Part shown: piece after piece, positions 44,219 to 52,238 of the stretch
Position numbering within the stretch: position 1 is the first letter of the stretch
Layout: every line of letters begins with the position of its first letter
Source: Dyella marensis
Lineage (GTDB): Bacteria; Pseudomonadota; Gammaproteobacteria; Xanthomonadales; Rhodanobacteraceae
Direction: 5' to 3'
Assembly: GCF_900112865.1 (NCBI RefSeq)
Contig: NZ_FONH01000002.1
Span: 478,713-542,712 of the forward strand
DNA: 64,000 nucleotides
Made by a program: the position numbers and the translations under genes
The notes under the pieces: model-generated
What the model saw: only the letters and a program-made list of their open reading frames with translations
The model's database searches: none
Told to the model about the DNA's origin: nothing

Positions 44219-44830
44219 ATGAGCGACACCATCGCCGGCCCCGACGGCAAGCCGCGCTGCCGCTGGGCCGCCTCCGCCCCGGATTTCATGCATTACCACG
44301 ACACCGAATGGGGCTTTCCGGTCGACGATGATTTCCGCCTGTTCGAGAAGCTGAGCCTGGAAGGTTTCCAGGCCGGCCTGAGCTGGCGCACCATCCTGGC
44401 CAAGCGCGAAAACTTCCGCGCCGTCTTCCACGGCTTCGACTACCACCGCGTCGCGCGTTTCACCGAGCGCGACGTGCAGCGCCTTTTGAAAAACGAAGGC
44501 ATCATCCGCCACCGCGGCAAGATCGAGGCGGTGATCAACAATGCGCGCCATGCCGTCGAACTGGCGAAAAGCGAGGGTTCGCTGGCAGCGTATCTGTGGC
44601 GCTACGAAGCGGAGCGCGGCCGGCCGGCGCCGACGCAGGCGATCGCCACCTCGGATGAGTCGGTGGCGCTGTCGAAGGCGCTGAAGAAGCAGGGCTGGAA
44701 GTTCGTCGGGCCGACGACGATGTATGCCTTCATGCAGGCGATGGGGCTGGTGGACGACCACGTCGAGACCTGCGCGGTCCGCGCGAAGGTGGAGAAGGCG
44801 CGCAAGGTGTTCAAGCGACCGGTCCGTTAA
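44219..44830 (+). CDS. tag: DNA-3-methyladenine glycosylase I
   Basis: A 203-residue base-excision repair enzyme. The N-terminal CRWAA and HYHDTEWG and the C-terminal DDHVETC provide the zinc ligands. The core has the helix-hairpin-helix region (QAGLSWRTILAKRENF, GIIRHRGKIEAVINNA). It excises 3-methyladenine from alkylated DNA. Length and motifs are typical. It lies 36 bp after the MarR-GNAT gene and may be cotranscribed. Confidence 0.94.
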   Translation: MSDTIAGPDGKPRCRWAASAPDFMHYHDTEWGFPVDDDFRLFEKLSLEGFQAGLSWRTILAKRENFRAVFHGFDYHRVARFTERDVQRLLKNEGIIRHRGKIEAVINNARHAVELAKSEGSLAAYLWRYEAERGRPAPTQAIATSDESVALSKALKKQGWKFVGPTTMYAFMQAMGLVDDHVETCAVRAKVEKARKVFKRPVR

Positions 44831-44831
44831 A

Positions 44832-45026
44832 AAGCCCCTCTCCCGCCGGCGACCCGAAGGTAGTCCCGTGGGAGAGAGGGTTTGGGTGAAGGTACGGGCG
44901 GAGCGCAAGAGTGATGCGCACCGCTCCGCCCGTACCCTCATCCGGCTGCCGCCACCTTCCTCGCTCCTCAAAGCCGGGCACATCCCTGTGCCCTCCCCGC
45001 GTGCTCCCGGAGGGAGAAGGGCTCCA
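44832..45026. repeat. Family C inverted repeat, copy 3
   Basis: Starts AGCCCCTCTCCCGCCGGCGA, contains GGTACGGGCGGAGCGCAAG and CGCTCCGCCCGTACCCTCAT as facing inner arms, and ends GGAGGGAGAAGGGCTCC. It lies between the convergent tag and MipA/OmpV genes. Confidence 0.75.
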
Positions 45027-45046
45027 ACGTGGAGATTGAGGCTCGA

Positions 45047-45841
45047 TCAGAACCGATAGAAGGCATACGCCACATACGTGTTCTGCATCCGCTTCTCCAC
45101 CACCGGACTATCCGCCGCATCTCCCTGCAAACGCGCCGCAATGGCACGCGCACCGAGGGTCCACCGTTCGCTTAACCGATAATCGGCGCCCAGCGAGAAA
45201 CGCAACGACTCGATGCCGGAACCAGGACGATAAGCCGCATAACCCGAGCGCACGCTCTGCACCTCGTCCACGCCATAGAAGGTGCGGTTGTGCTTCCCAT
45301 CGGCCCAGGTCACGCCAGGCCCCGCCACGAAGCTGAGCTTGTCGTTTACGCGATACTTGCCTTCGAAATCGAACGAGGCCGTGGTGCCCTGGTCCTTCCC
45401 GCCCACGTCGCTCGATACATTGCCGCGCACCGTGAACCAATCGACCGTGTAGCTGCCGAACAAGGTCGCGCGTGCCGTGCGGTCGATATCGCCCAGCCCG
45501 TGCAGGCGCCTGCGGTCATCGGATTCCTTGCGCGGCTGCACGAAGTCATAGGCGAACGAAACACCCGCGCGCCATTGCTGGTCCTGGTGGAAATACATGC
45601 CCAGCCCGGCCGGCGAGCCCGAACCCGGCGCGCCGCCCAGGAAGAAACGCCCGTAGCTCGCGCTGAGCATCGGCACCAGCTGGCTGCGCCGGTCGGCGCT
45701 GCCGGGATAGCGCGGCAGGTCCAGCCCGCCGGCGCCGACGATCACATGCCAGCCGTCGTCCGCCGCGAAGGCGGCGCCGCTGCCGGACAGCAAGACAAGC
45801 ATGGACAACGCACGGGCACCGCGACGCGCACGATGATGCAT
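45047..45841 (-). CDS. MipA/OmpV-family outer-membrane protein
   Basis: A 264-residue protein with a signal peptide (LSMLVLLSGSGAAFAA), a MipA-type beginning of the barrel (WHVIVGAGGLDLPRYPGSAD), regularly alternating beta strands and a C-terminal YAFYRF. MipA/OmpV proteins are outer-membrane barrels, some acting as scaffolds or small-molecule channels. The start at 45841 has GGAG 7 nt upstream. Confidence 0.87.
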   Translation of the reverse strand: MHHRARRGARALSMLVLLSGSGAAFAADDGWHVIVGAGGLDLPRYPGSADRRSQLVPMLSASYGRFFLGGAPGSGSPAGLGMYFHQDQQWRAGVSFAYDFVQPRKESDDRRRLHGLGDIDRTARATLFGSYTVDWFTVRGNVSSDVGGKDQGTTASFDFEGKYRVNDKLSFVAGPGVTWADGKHNRTFYGVDEVQSVRSGYAAYRPGSGIESLRFSLGADYRLSERWTLGARAIAARLQGDAADSPVVEKRMQNTYVAYAFYRF

Positions 45842-45891
45842 AGAGGAACTCCAGTCAGTGGGGATGATCAGGGGGGGTTGGGGAAAACGGC

Positions 45892-46443
45892 TCACCACGA
45901 ACGCATGCGCTCGGCCAGCGAGCGGATGGCACGCAAGACGTGCGGACGCGCACCGCAACCGCAGTCGAGGCACAGCGCGGCCTCGATCTCGGCCGGGCTC
46001 GGATCGGGCTTGTCCATGAGCAGGGCGGTGGCGGCCATGATCATGCCGGACTGGCAGGGACACGGCGGCACGCCGTACTCGATCCAGGCGCGCTGCACCG
46101 CATGCAGCTGGCCCGGCGGCAGGCCTTCGCGGGCGGCCAGGCCTTCGATGGTGACGACCTCCGTGCCCTGCACCAGGTATACCGGCACGCGGCAGGCGCG
46201 GGTCGGCCGGTCGTTGACGTGCACCGTGCAGGCGCTGCAGCGTCCGTTGGTGCAGGCGAAGCCGGCGCCGGTCAGGCCCAGCTCCTGGCGCAGCACGCGC
46301 AACAAGGGTGTGTCCGGATCGGCCTGGATCGCGCGGCTCTGGCCATTCACGCTCAGGCGCATCGCGCAGCCTTTCGGGCCGGGTTCCGGCGCGGCGGCGG
46401 TATCCGGCGCATCGATGGGCAAGCGGCTGGGGTTGGCGCTCAT
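45892..46443 (-). CDS. 2Fe-2S-binding protein, molybdenum-hydroxylase small-subunit type
   Basis: A 183-residue protein with two cluster regions: the plant-ferredoxin-like CTNGRCSACTVHV with a further Cys in RACRVP, and the all-helical domain with PPCPCQSGMIMAA and CLDCGCG. This is the small subunit of CoxS/IorA/XdhA-type enzymes, but the expected molybdopterin large subunit is not in the window. The start at 46443 is chosen over 46362 because both give intact domains and the longer has a purine-rich stretch upstream. It could donate electrons with a partner encoded elsewhere. Confidence 0.82.
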   Translation of the reverse strand: MSANPSRLPIDAPDTAAAPEPGPKGCAMRLSVNGQSRAIQADPDTPLLRVLRQELGLTGAGFACTNGRCSACTVHVNDRPTRACRVPVYLVQGTEVVTIEGLAAREGLPPGQLHAVQRAWIEYGVPPCPCQSGMIMAATALLMDKPDPSPAEIEAALCLDCGCGARPHVLRAIRSLAERMRSW

Positions 46444-46630
46444 GGCATCGTCTCTCGTGCGGAGGGGTGCCGGCCACTTCCTTGTCCGCATGCGGGGTGG
46501 AGACCACATGGAGTGGAGGCGGACCGTGCCGGATGCATGGCAGTCTGGCCGTCCGTATTTAAGAATTCTTTAAAGACGCCAGCCTAGGCTGCATGACTGA
46601 CGACACGCCCTGCCGGGCCGCGAGGGGACC

Positions 46631-47296
46631 TTGCCCAATATCCTGCTAGTCGAAGACGACCGCATGCTGGCCGACGCCATCGCCGCGGCCCTGCGCCAGG
46701 ACGGCTGGCACGTGGACTGCGCGCACGACGCCGCCGCGGCGCGCATCGCGCTCACCGACCACGCCTACACGGCGGCCCTGCTCGACCTGGGCCTGCCGCG
46801 CGGCTCCGGCCTGGACGTGCTGCGCAGCATGCGCGAGCGCTACGACACCACGCCGGCGCTGATCATCACCGCGCGCGACCAGCTGGGCGAGCGCATCCGC
46901 GGCCTCGATGCCGGCGCCGACGACTACCTGGTCAAGCCGTTCCAGATCGACGAACTGCTGGCGCGCCTGCGCGCGGTGATCCGGCGCAGCGAAGGCCGCG
47001 TCGCGCCCGTGCTGAACTGGAGAGGCATCGCGCTCGATCCGGCGCGCCGCACCGTCACCCGCGACGGCGAACCGGTGCGCCTGGCCGCGCACGAATACCG
47101 CACCCTGCTGGCGCTGATGGAACGCCAGGGCCGCGCGGTGGCGCGCGACCTGCTGGAAGACCTGGTCTACGGCGGCCAGGGCGCGATCGAAAGCAACACC
47201 ATCGCGGTCTATGTGCACCAGCTGCGCCGCAAGCTCGGCGACGACGTGATCGCCACCGTGCACGGCTACGGCTACCGCTTGGGCGAGGAACGCTGA
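46631..47296 (+). CDS. OmpR-family response regulator (QseB/PmrA-like)
   Basis: A 221-residue regulator. The receiver domain has EDD, the phosphoacceptor Asp in LLDLGLPRGSG, a switch Thr in LIITARDQ and the conserved Lys in DDYLVKPF. A winged-helix output domain follows (HEYRTLLALMERQGRAVARD, VYVHQLRRKLGDD, TVHGYGYRL). Translation starts at TTG 46631, supported by GAGGGG 4-9 nt upstream; no ATG fits before the receiver. The stop overlaps the kinase start by one base. Confidence 0.92.
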   Translation: MPNILLVEDDRMLADAIAAALRQDGWHVDCAHDAAAARIALTDHAYTAALLDLGLPRGSGLDVLRSMRERYDTTPALIITARDQLGERIRGLDAGADDYLVKPFQIDELLARLRAVIRRSEGRVAPVLNWRGIALDPARRTVTRDGEPVRLAAHEYRTLLALMERQGRAVARDLLEDLVYGGQGAIESNTIAVYVHQLRRKLGDDVIATVHGYGYRLGEER

Positions 47297-48705
47297 TGGC
47301 GCTGCGCATACGCTCGCTGCGCCGGCGGCTGTTCATCGTGATGCTGGCGATCTTCGTGGTCGCCTGGGGCATCACCCTCACCTGCCTGGGCGTACGCTTT
47401 TCGAAGGAGCGCACCGGCCTGTGGGACAGCAACCTCAATGACATCGGGCGCGAGATCCTGGTCTCGATGCCGGCCGATGTCAGTCGCCTCGACGGCAACT
47501 CCAACCTGCGCCTGCCGGCCCACACCGCGCCGCCGCCGGAGCACCGCGGCAAGCTGGGTCGCCTGATCTTCCAGGTGTGGATCAAGGACCGGCACCATTT
47601 GGTGGTGCATTCGCTCGATCCGTTCCGCGTGCCGCTGCGCCCGGATTTCCTGGACGGCTTCGTCACCCGCACGATCGACGGCGAGGAATGGCGCATCTTC
47701 GCCATCACCGATGCGCGCGGCGAAGTGCAGGTGCAGGTCGGCAAGCCCACCGCCGACCTCGCCGCCGAACTGCGCCAGGGAGTGCGCATCGGCCTGATCA
47801 CCACTGCCCTGCTCCTGCTGGTGCTCGCGGTGGCGATCCAGCGCGTGCTGTACTGGTCGCTGCGCCCGATCACCCGCATCCGCCAGGCCATCACCGCACG
47901 CGATACGCTGGACCTCACACCCCTGCCCGACCACGACCTGCCCAACGAAGTCCGCCCGCTGGTCGAATCCTTCAACCGCATGCTGGCCCGGCTGGACCGC
48001 GCGATGCACCACGAGCGCCAGTTCCTGGCCGAGGCCGCGCACGAGTTGCGCACGCCCTTGGCAGCCCTGCTGACCCATGCGCAGGTGGCCTTGCGTTCGC
48101 GCAGCCTGGAGGAAGCGCAGGCGCCGCTGCGCCAACTGGTGAAAGGCGTGGAGCGCAGCGCACGGCTATCGCAGCAGCTGCTGGATTCGGCCCGGCTCGA
48201 GGCCGATCGCCCGAGCAGCGAGCGCGTGCCGCTGGAACTGGCCGACCTGGTGGCGATGCTGACGCGCGAGTTCGAAACCATCGCGGCGGCCAAGCATCAG
48301 TCCATCACGCTGGACACCTGCCCCAGCCCGATCGAGGGCAACGTGGACGAACTGGGCATCCTGATCGGCAACCTGCTCGACAACGCGCTGCGCTACACGC
48401 CGCCGGGCGGGCGCGTGGCGGTACGTTGCCGGCGCGTCGCGGCAGCGGTGCAGCTGCAGGTGCAGGACAACGGACCGGGGGTGACGGAGGAGGATCGGCC
48501 GCGCATCTTCGATCGGTTCTATCGCGTGGCCGGGAGCAACGAACGCGGCAGCGGCATCGGCCTGTCGCTGGTGGCGCGGATTGCGCAGTCGCATGCGGCG
48601 GCGATCGAGATCCACGAAGGCCTGGATGGCGGGGGCTTCGGCGTCACCGTCGTGTTTCCAGCGCATGTGTCGGCAAACATTGGAACGACGCTCGCCGAAG
48701 CCTGA
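47296..48705 (+). CDS. Sensor histidine kinase (QseC-like)
   Basis: A 469-residue membrane kinase. Two transmembrane helices (LFIVMLAIFVVAWGITLTCL and about residues 165-185) bracket a periplasmic sensor domain. Then come HAMP, the H box AAHELRTPLAALLTHA, the N box NLLDNALRY, and the G boxes DNGPGV and GSGIGLSL. It is partnered with the response regulator immediately upstream. The signal is unknown; QseC/PmrB-like kinases often sense metals, cationic peptides or low-molecular-weight signals. Confidence 0.92.
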   Translation: MALRIRSLRRRLFIVMLAIFVVAWGITLTCLGVRFSKERTGLWDSNLNDIGREILVSMPADVSRLDGNSNLRLPAHTAPPPEHRGKLGRLIFQVWIKDRHHLVVHSLDPFRVPLRPDFLDGFVTRTIDGEEWRIFAITDARGEVQVQVGKPTADLAAELRQGVRIGLITTALLLLVLAVAIQRVLYWSLRPITRIRQAITARDTLDLTPLPDHDLPNEVRPLVESFNRMLARLDRAMHHERQFLAEAAHELRTPLAALLTHAQVALRSRSLEEAQAPLRQLVKGVERSARLSQQLLDSARLEADRPSSERVPLELADLVAMLTREFETIAAAKHQSITLDTCPSPIEGNVDELGILIGNLLDNALRYTPPGGRVAVRCRRVAAAVQLQVQDNGPGVTEEDRPRIFDRFYRVAGSNERGSGIGLSLVARIAQSHAAAIEIHEGLDGGGFGVTVVFPAHVSANIGTTLAEA

Positions 48706-48711
48706 CAAAGC

Positions 48712-48844
48712 CGTCATCCCGGCGCAGGCCGGGATCCAGTAACGACACGCTGCATGAAACCATGAGCGCTGAAAGGCGACGCTTTTGCCTTACGCGAAAA
48801 TCCGACCATGACGCTACTGGATCCCGGCCTGCGCCGGGATGACG
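48712..48844. repeat. Family B inverted repeat, copy 3 (long form)
   Basis: Arms CGTCATCCCGGCGCAGGCCG and its complement at 48825-48844, with CGGGATCCAGTAACGAC / CTACTGGATCCCGG facing inward. Lies between convergent kinase and GH51 genes. It differs from the other B copies by the CCC/GGG substitution at the arm tip. Confidence 0.8.
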
Positions 48845-48871
48845 AGCCAGATCGCGCAAGCGCGAATCGCC

Positions 48872-50425
48872 CTAGCGCAACTCCAGCACCACGATCGCCT
48901 TCGCCGGCATCGACACCGCGACAACGCCATCGCTGCCAACCGTCGCGCCATCGAACGCCACCGGCTTGACCGCATCCGGCCGCTCGAAGGTGTTGATCGC
49001 ATCGATCTTCGGCGCACTCAACACCCGGCCGCTCACTTTGCCGGCCTTCCATCCCGGCAGCGCGAGCGCCACCCGCAACGCCCGGGTCGGATCGGGATTG
49101 ACCAGTGCCACATGCACCGCGCCATCCGTTCCACGCGCCGCCGTGGCGAACAAGCCCGGCACGCGCACGCCGTCATGCACGTAGTCGTCGGCGCGCACCT
49201 GCGCCGGCAGCGACGTCGCGTCCTGGAACACCTGGTACAGGTCGAACACGTGATAGGTCGGCGTCAGCACCATCCGCCCCTTGTCGGTGAGGATCATCGC
49301 CTGCAGCACATTCACCATCTGCGCGATATTGGCCATGCGCACGCGCTCGGCGTGCGCATGGAAGATCCCCAGCGTGACCGCCGCCACCATCGCATCGCGC
49401 AGGCTGTTCTGCTGGTACAGCGCCGAAGCGCCGGGCTCGGTGTCGTACCAGGTGCCCCATTCGTCCACCGCCAGGGTGATGCGCCTGGCCGGGTCGTACT
49501 TGTCCATGATCGCGCTGTGGCGCGCGATCAGTTCGTCGATGTGCAGCGCGGCCTTCAATGTGGCGATCCACGCGTCTTCGCCGAACGCCACCGCGGAACC
49601 CTTGTGCTTCCAGTCGCCGCTGGGCAGCGTGTAGTAGTGCACGCCGAAGGCGTCGATCTGCTCCGCCGCACCGGCCATCACCGCTTCGGTCCAGGCGTAG
49701 TCGTCGGCATTGGCGCCGCTGGCGACCTTCACCAGCGTCTGGCCGCCCAGCGCCCGCGCAAAGGTGGCGTACTGCCGGTACTGGTCGGCATAGTACACGC
49801 CGCGCATATGACCGCCGCAACCCCAGCTCTCGTTGCCGATGCCGAGATAGGCGACCTTCCAGGGTTTCGCGCGGCCGTTCGCACGGCGCTCGCGCGCCAG
49901 GTCGGTCTGGCCGTCGCCGGTGAGGTATTCCAGCCAGTCGCTCATCTCGCGCGGCGAGCCGGTGCCCATGTTGGCGGCGAGGTAGGCCTGCGCGCCGACC
50001 AGTTCGGCGAAGTCCATGAACTCGTGCGTGCCGACGGCATTGTGCTCTTCGCCGCCCCAGGAGTAGTTGGCGCGCACCGGCCGCTTTGCGCGCGGGCCGA
50101 TGCCGTCGCGCCAGCGATATTCGTCGGCATAGCAGCCGCCCGGCCAGCGGATCACCGGCACGTGGATGGCTTTGAGCGCATCGACCACGTCCTTGCGGAA
50201 ACCATGCACATTGGCAATCGGCGAGCCTTCGCCGACCCAGATGCCCTCGTCGATGCCGCGTCCGAGCTGCTCGGCGAACTGGCCGTAGATTTCGCGATGG
50301 ATCACCGCACCCGGTCGATCCACCTGCACGGTTACCTGTGCGGTGGCGGTTGCCGCGAACGCAACACCGGTTATCCCCCAGGACATGCAACATCCCAACG
50401 CCACCATCCAAGCGCGCAACGCCAT
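48872..50425 (-). CDS. Secreted GH51-type alpha-L-arabinofuranosidase
   Basis: A 517-residue exported glycoside hydrolase with a signal peptide (MVALGCCMSWGITGVAFA), family-typical IYGQFAEQLGRGIDEGIW and VIRWPGGCYADEYRWRDGIG, the acid/base Glu in IGNESWGC and the nucleophile Glu in VDEWGTWY, followed by a C-terminal beta domain. It releases arabinose from arabinoxylan or arabinan side chains. The start at 50425 has GAGG 6 nt upstream. Divergent from the leader of the secreted glycosidase at 51123. Confidence 0.92.
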   Translation of the reverse strand: MALRAWMVALGCCMSWGITGVAFAATATAQVTVQVDRPGAVIHREIYGQFAEQLGRGIDEGIWVGEGSPIANVHGFRKDVVDALKAIHVPVIRWPGGCYADEYRWRDGIGPRAKRPVRANYSWGGEEHNAVGTHEFMDFAELVGAQAYLAANMGTGSPREMSDWLEYLTGDGQTDLARERRANGRAKPWKVAYLGIGNESWGCGGHMRGVYYADQYRQYATFARALGGQTLVKVASGANADDYAWTEAVMAGAAEQIDAFGVHYYTLPSGDWKHKGSAVAFGEDAWIATLKAALHIDELIARHSAIMDKYDPARRITLAVDEWGTWYDTEPGASALYQQNSLRDAMVAAVTLGIFHAHAERVRMANIAQMVNVLQAMILTDKGRMVLTPTYHVFDLYQVFQDATSLPAQVRADDYVHDGVRVPGLFATAARGTDGAVHVALVNPDPTRALRVALALPGWKAGKVSGRVLSAPKIDAINTFERPDAVKPVAFDGATVGSDGVVAVSMPAKAIVVLELR

Positions 50426-50779
50426 CGCTTCCTCTCCACGGGATCGGCTCGAGTGCCGAAGCGCATCTTCGGCAAGAGCGCATTGCGATTTCCGGGATTG
50501 GCGCTTGTGTTTTTTCCGAGCGTGATACAGCGCACAAGCGCGGCTCACAGCTTATGGCGGAGAGGTGTCACAGGGTGACGTAACATGAACGGATCGCGTG
50601 TCACATGCGCGATACAGTGACTTCACGCATGTTCACGCAAGTGACTGAAAGATCGTGCACTAGCCGCATCAATGTAAGGCCGGCGACAGTCCTGGACATA
50701 GATTGAATGCTTTGACTCGATCCATATCGTTCATGCTAACCAAATTTTCATCACTTGTGAAAATCAGCGACTAGAATTT
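50426..50779. other. Divergent regulatory region between GH51 and secreted glycosidase genes
   Basis: No gene. It holds a cluster of GTCAC/GTGAC half-sites (50567, 50575, 50600, 50617, 50641), including the perfect palindrome GTCAC-AGG-GTGAC at 50567-50579. A promoter-like TTGACT (50712-50717) and GCTAAC (50735-50740) are separated by 17 bp, and TTTTCA-N7-TGAAAA lies at 50745-50763. All are consistent with control of the rightward transcript; which regulator binds is unknown. Confidence 0.55.
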
Positions 50780-51122
50780 TCACGTCAGCGAAGCCCGGTG
50801 CGTTGTCTCCCGGGTGTTACGGTCCGGCCCGCTCTCCAGGACGGGCGGAGCCGCGCGGAAGGGGTTTTTCCGTGACGGGCTCCTGGTGGTTCCTGCCGTT
50901 TCGCCGGCACTCCCAGCGTCGACTTTCGTCGCCTTCCTCTTGGCCATCGAGCCCAGGGGCTGGGGGTTGCGTTGTACGGACGACCTTCATCAGTGCGCGG
51001 AACGCACGACTCAAGCCCGGCCGCCCGACTTTCGGGGGCGACCGATGTATTGCTGCGGCCTTTTTTTCGCCGCGGCTCACCGGGGGAACGGATCGCCCAC
51101 GCAAGCGAATTAATCAAACTCA
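50780..51122 (+). promoter_or_regulatory. Long structured 5' leader of the secreted glycosidase gene (candidate riboswitch or attenuator)
   Basis: About 340 nt of GC-rich, non-coding sequence with several hairpins: GCCCG/CGGGC at about 50827-50846, CGGAA/TTCCG at about 50856-50872, GTGCG-CGGAA-CGCAC near 50993-51007, and a terminator-like hairpin near the 3' end. The gene after it lacks a clear Shine-Dalgarno. No known riboswitch family was recognised. Confidence 0.5.
51019..51067 (+). terminator. Terminator-like hairpin inside the leader
   Basis: GGCCGC (51019-51024) pairs with GCGGCC (51055-51060), enclosing a second hairpin (CGCCC/GGGCG), and is followed directly by seven T. It lies 56 bp before the start codon, as in transcription attenuators. 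Confidence 0.55.
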
Positions 51123-52094
51123 ATGAACAAGACCGCTACCAAGACCTTCCTTGCTTCGCTCCTCGCCTCTGCCGCGCTGTATGCCGGCTCGGCGCCGCTG
51201 TCGTCCGACGTGCATGCCCAGGCCGCCACCACCATCAAGGCCCCGATCTACGGCGTGACGGTCGACGACATCTCCAACATCAACGCCATCGTTACCTCGC
51301 TCAGCAAACTGCCGTACCGTCCGACGGTGCGCGTGGTGTTCGATCCGGACACCAGCACCGCCGACTACTACGCCGCCCTGGTCAAGCTGCACACCGTGGC
51401 TTACACGATGGGCGAGATCATGGACTCGTATTACTTCCCGACCGACATCAATACCTACACCGCGCGCACCAAGGAACTGGTGGGCAAGCTCAACGGCCTG
51501 GTCGACGTGTGGGAGATCGCCAACGAGATCAACGGCGAGTGGCTGCGTCCGAACCCGAACGGCAGCAACACAGTGGTCAACTCGCAGGAAACGCAGATCG
51601 GCCAGATGGTCGCCGCGGCCCACCAGATCGTAAAGGCTGCCGGTGGCAAGACCGCCATCACGCTGTACTACAACGACGACAGCAAGGGCACCAACTGCTG
51701 GGAGAAGCCGGTCGACAACTGGAAGACCTGGCCGACCACCTTCCTGCCGCTGAGCGTGCGCCAGAACACCGACTACGCGCTGTTCAGCTACTACCCCTAC
51801 CAGGACTGCCCCGGGTTGTCGCCGTCGTGGACCAGCGACTTCACCGCGCTGGAAGGCATCTTCCCGAACGCCAAGGTGGGCTTCGGCGAGATCGGCACCT
51901 CGAGCCTGAGCGCGCCGACCACCGTGCAGACCAACCTGATCAAGACCTACTACCCGATGGTCAACACGATGAAGGATCCGCGCTTCATCGGTGGCGTGTT
52001 CTGGTGGAACTACGCCGAGCAGATGGTGCCGTACACCAAGACGTACTGGGGTACCCTGAACCAGACGATCTCGACGCTGAAGGTGCCGCAGTAA
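51123..52094 (+). CDS. Secreted clan-A-type glycoside hydrolase
   Basis: A 323-residue exported protein with a signal peptide (FLASLLASAALYAGSAPLSS) and a TIM barrel with the clan GH-A pair: an acid/base Glu after Asn in VWEIANEINGEW and a nucleophile-type Glu in VGFGEIGTSS. The exact family was not identified. Nearby polysaccharide-synthesis genes suggest it trims or degrades the exopolysaccharide made by NfrB. It is preceded by an unusual 340-nt structured leader and has no canonical ribosome-binding site, so its expression is probably regulated after initiation. Confidence 0.75.
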   Translation: MNKTATKTFLASLLASAALYAGSAPLSSDVHAQAATTIKAPIYGVTVDDISNINAIVTSLSKLPYRPTVRVVFDPDTSTADYYAALVKLHTVAYTMGEIMDSYYFPTDINTYTARTKELVGKLNGLVDVWEIANEINGEWLRPNPNGSNTVVNSQETQIGQMVAAAHQIVKAAGGKTAITLYYNDDSKGTNCWEKPVDNWKTWPTTFLPLSVRQNTDYALFSYYPYQDCPGLSPSWTSDFTALEGIFPNAKVGFGEIGTSSLSAPTTVQTNLIKTYYPMVNTMKDPRFIGGVFWWNYAEQMVPYTKTYWGTLNQTISTLKVPQ

Positions 52095-52108
52095 GGCCGC
52101 AGGCCTAC

Positions 52109-52202
52109 CGTAGGTTGGGGTGAGCACAGCGAACCCCGACATGCGCGACGATCAGGCGCATCGCAACGTCGGGGTTCGCCGTTGGCTCACCCCAACCTGC
52201 GC
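52109..52202. repeat. Family A inverted repeat, copy 4 (long form)
   Basis: CGTAGGTTGGGGTGAGC at the left and GGCTCACCCCAACCTGCG at the right, with GAACCCCGAC and GTCGGGGTTC as inner arms. Located 15 bp after the secreted glycosidase stop. Confidence 0.8.
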
Positions 52203-52210
52203 CGCAACGA

Positions 52211-52238
52211 AAAACGCCTCCGCGAGGAGGCGTTTTTT
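52211..52238. terminator. Bidirectional intrinsic terminator
   Basis: A 9-bp stem AACGCCTCC / GGAGGCGTT with a GCGA loop, flanked by an A run on the left and six T on the right. It serves the rightward glycosidase transcript and the leftward wecB-nfrB-nfrA-DUF4434 operon, whose last stop codon lies at its edge. Confidence 0.85.

Noticed and set aside
50780-51122. GEMM (c-di-GMP-I) or cobalamin riboswitch in the long leader
   Set aside because: Neither the GEMM core sequences nor the cobalamin box could be found by eye; reported as an unassigned structured leader.
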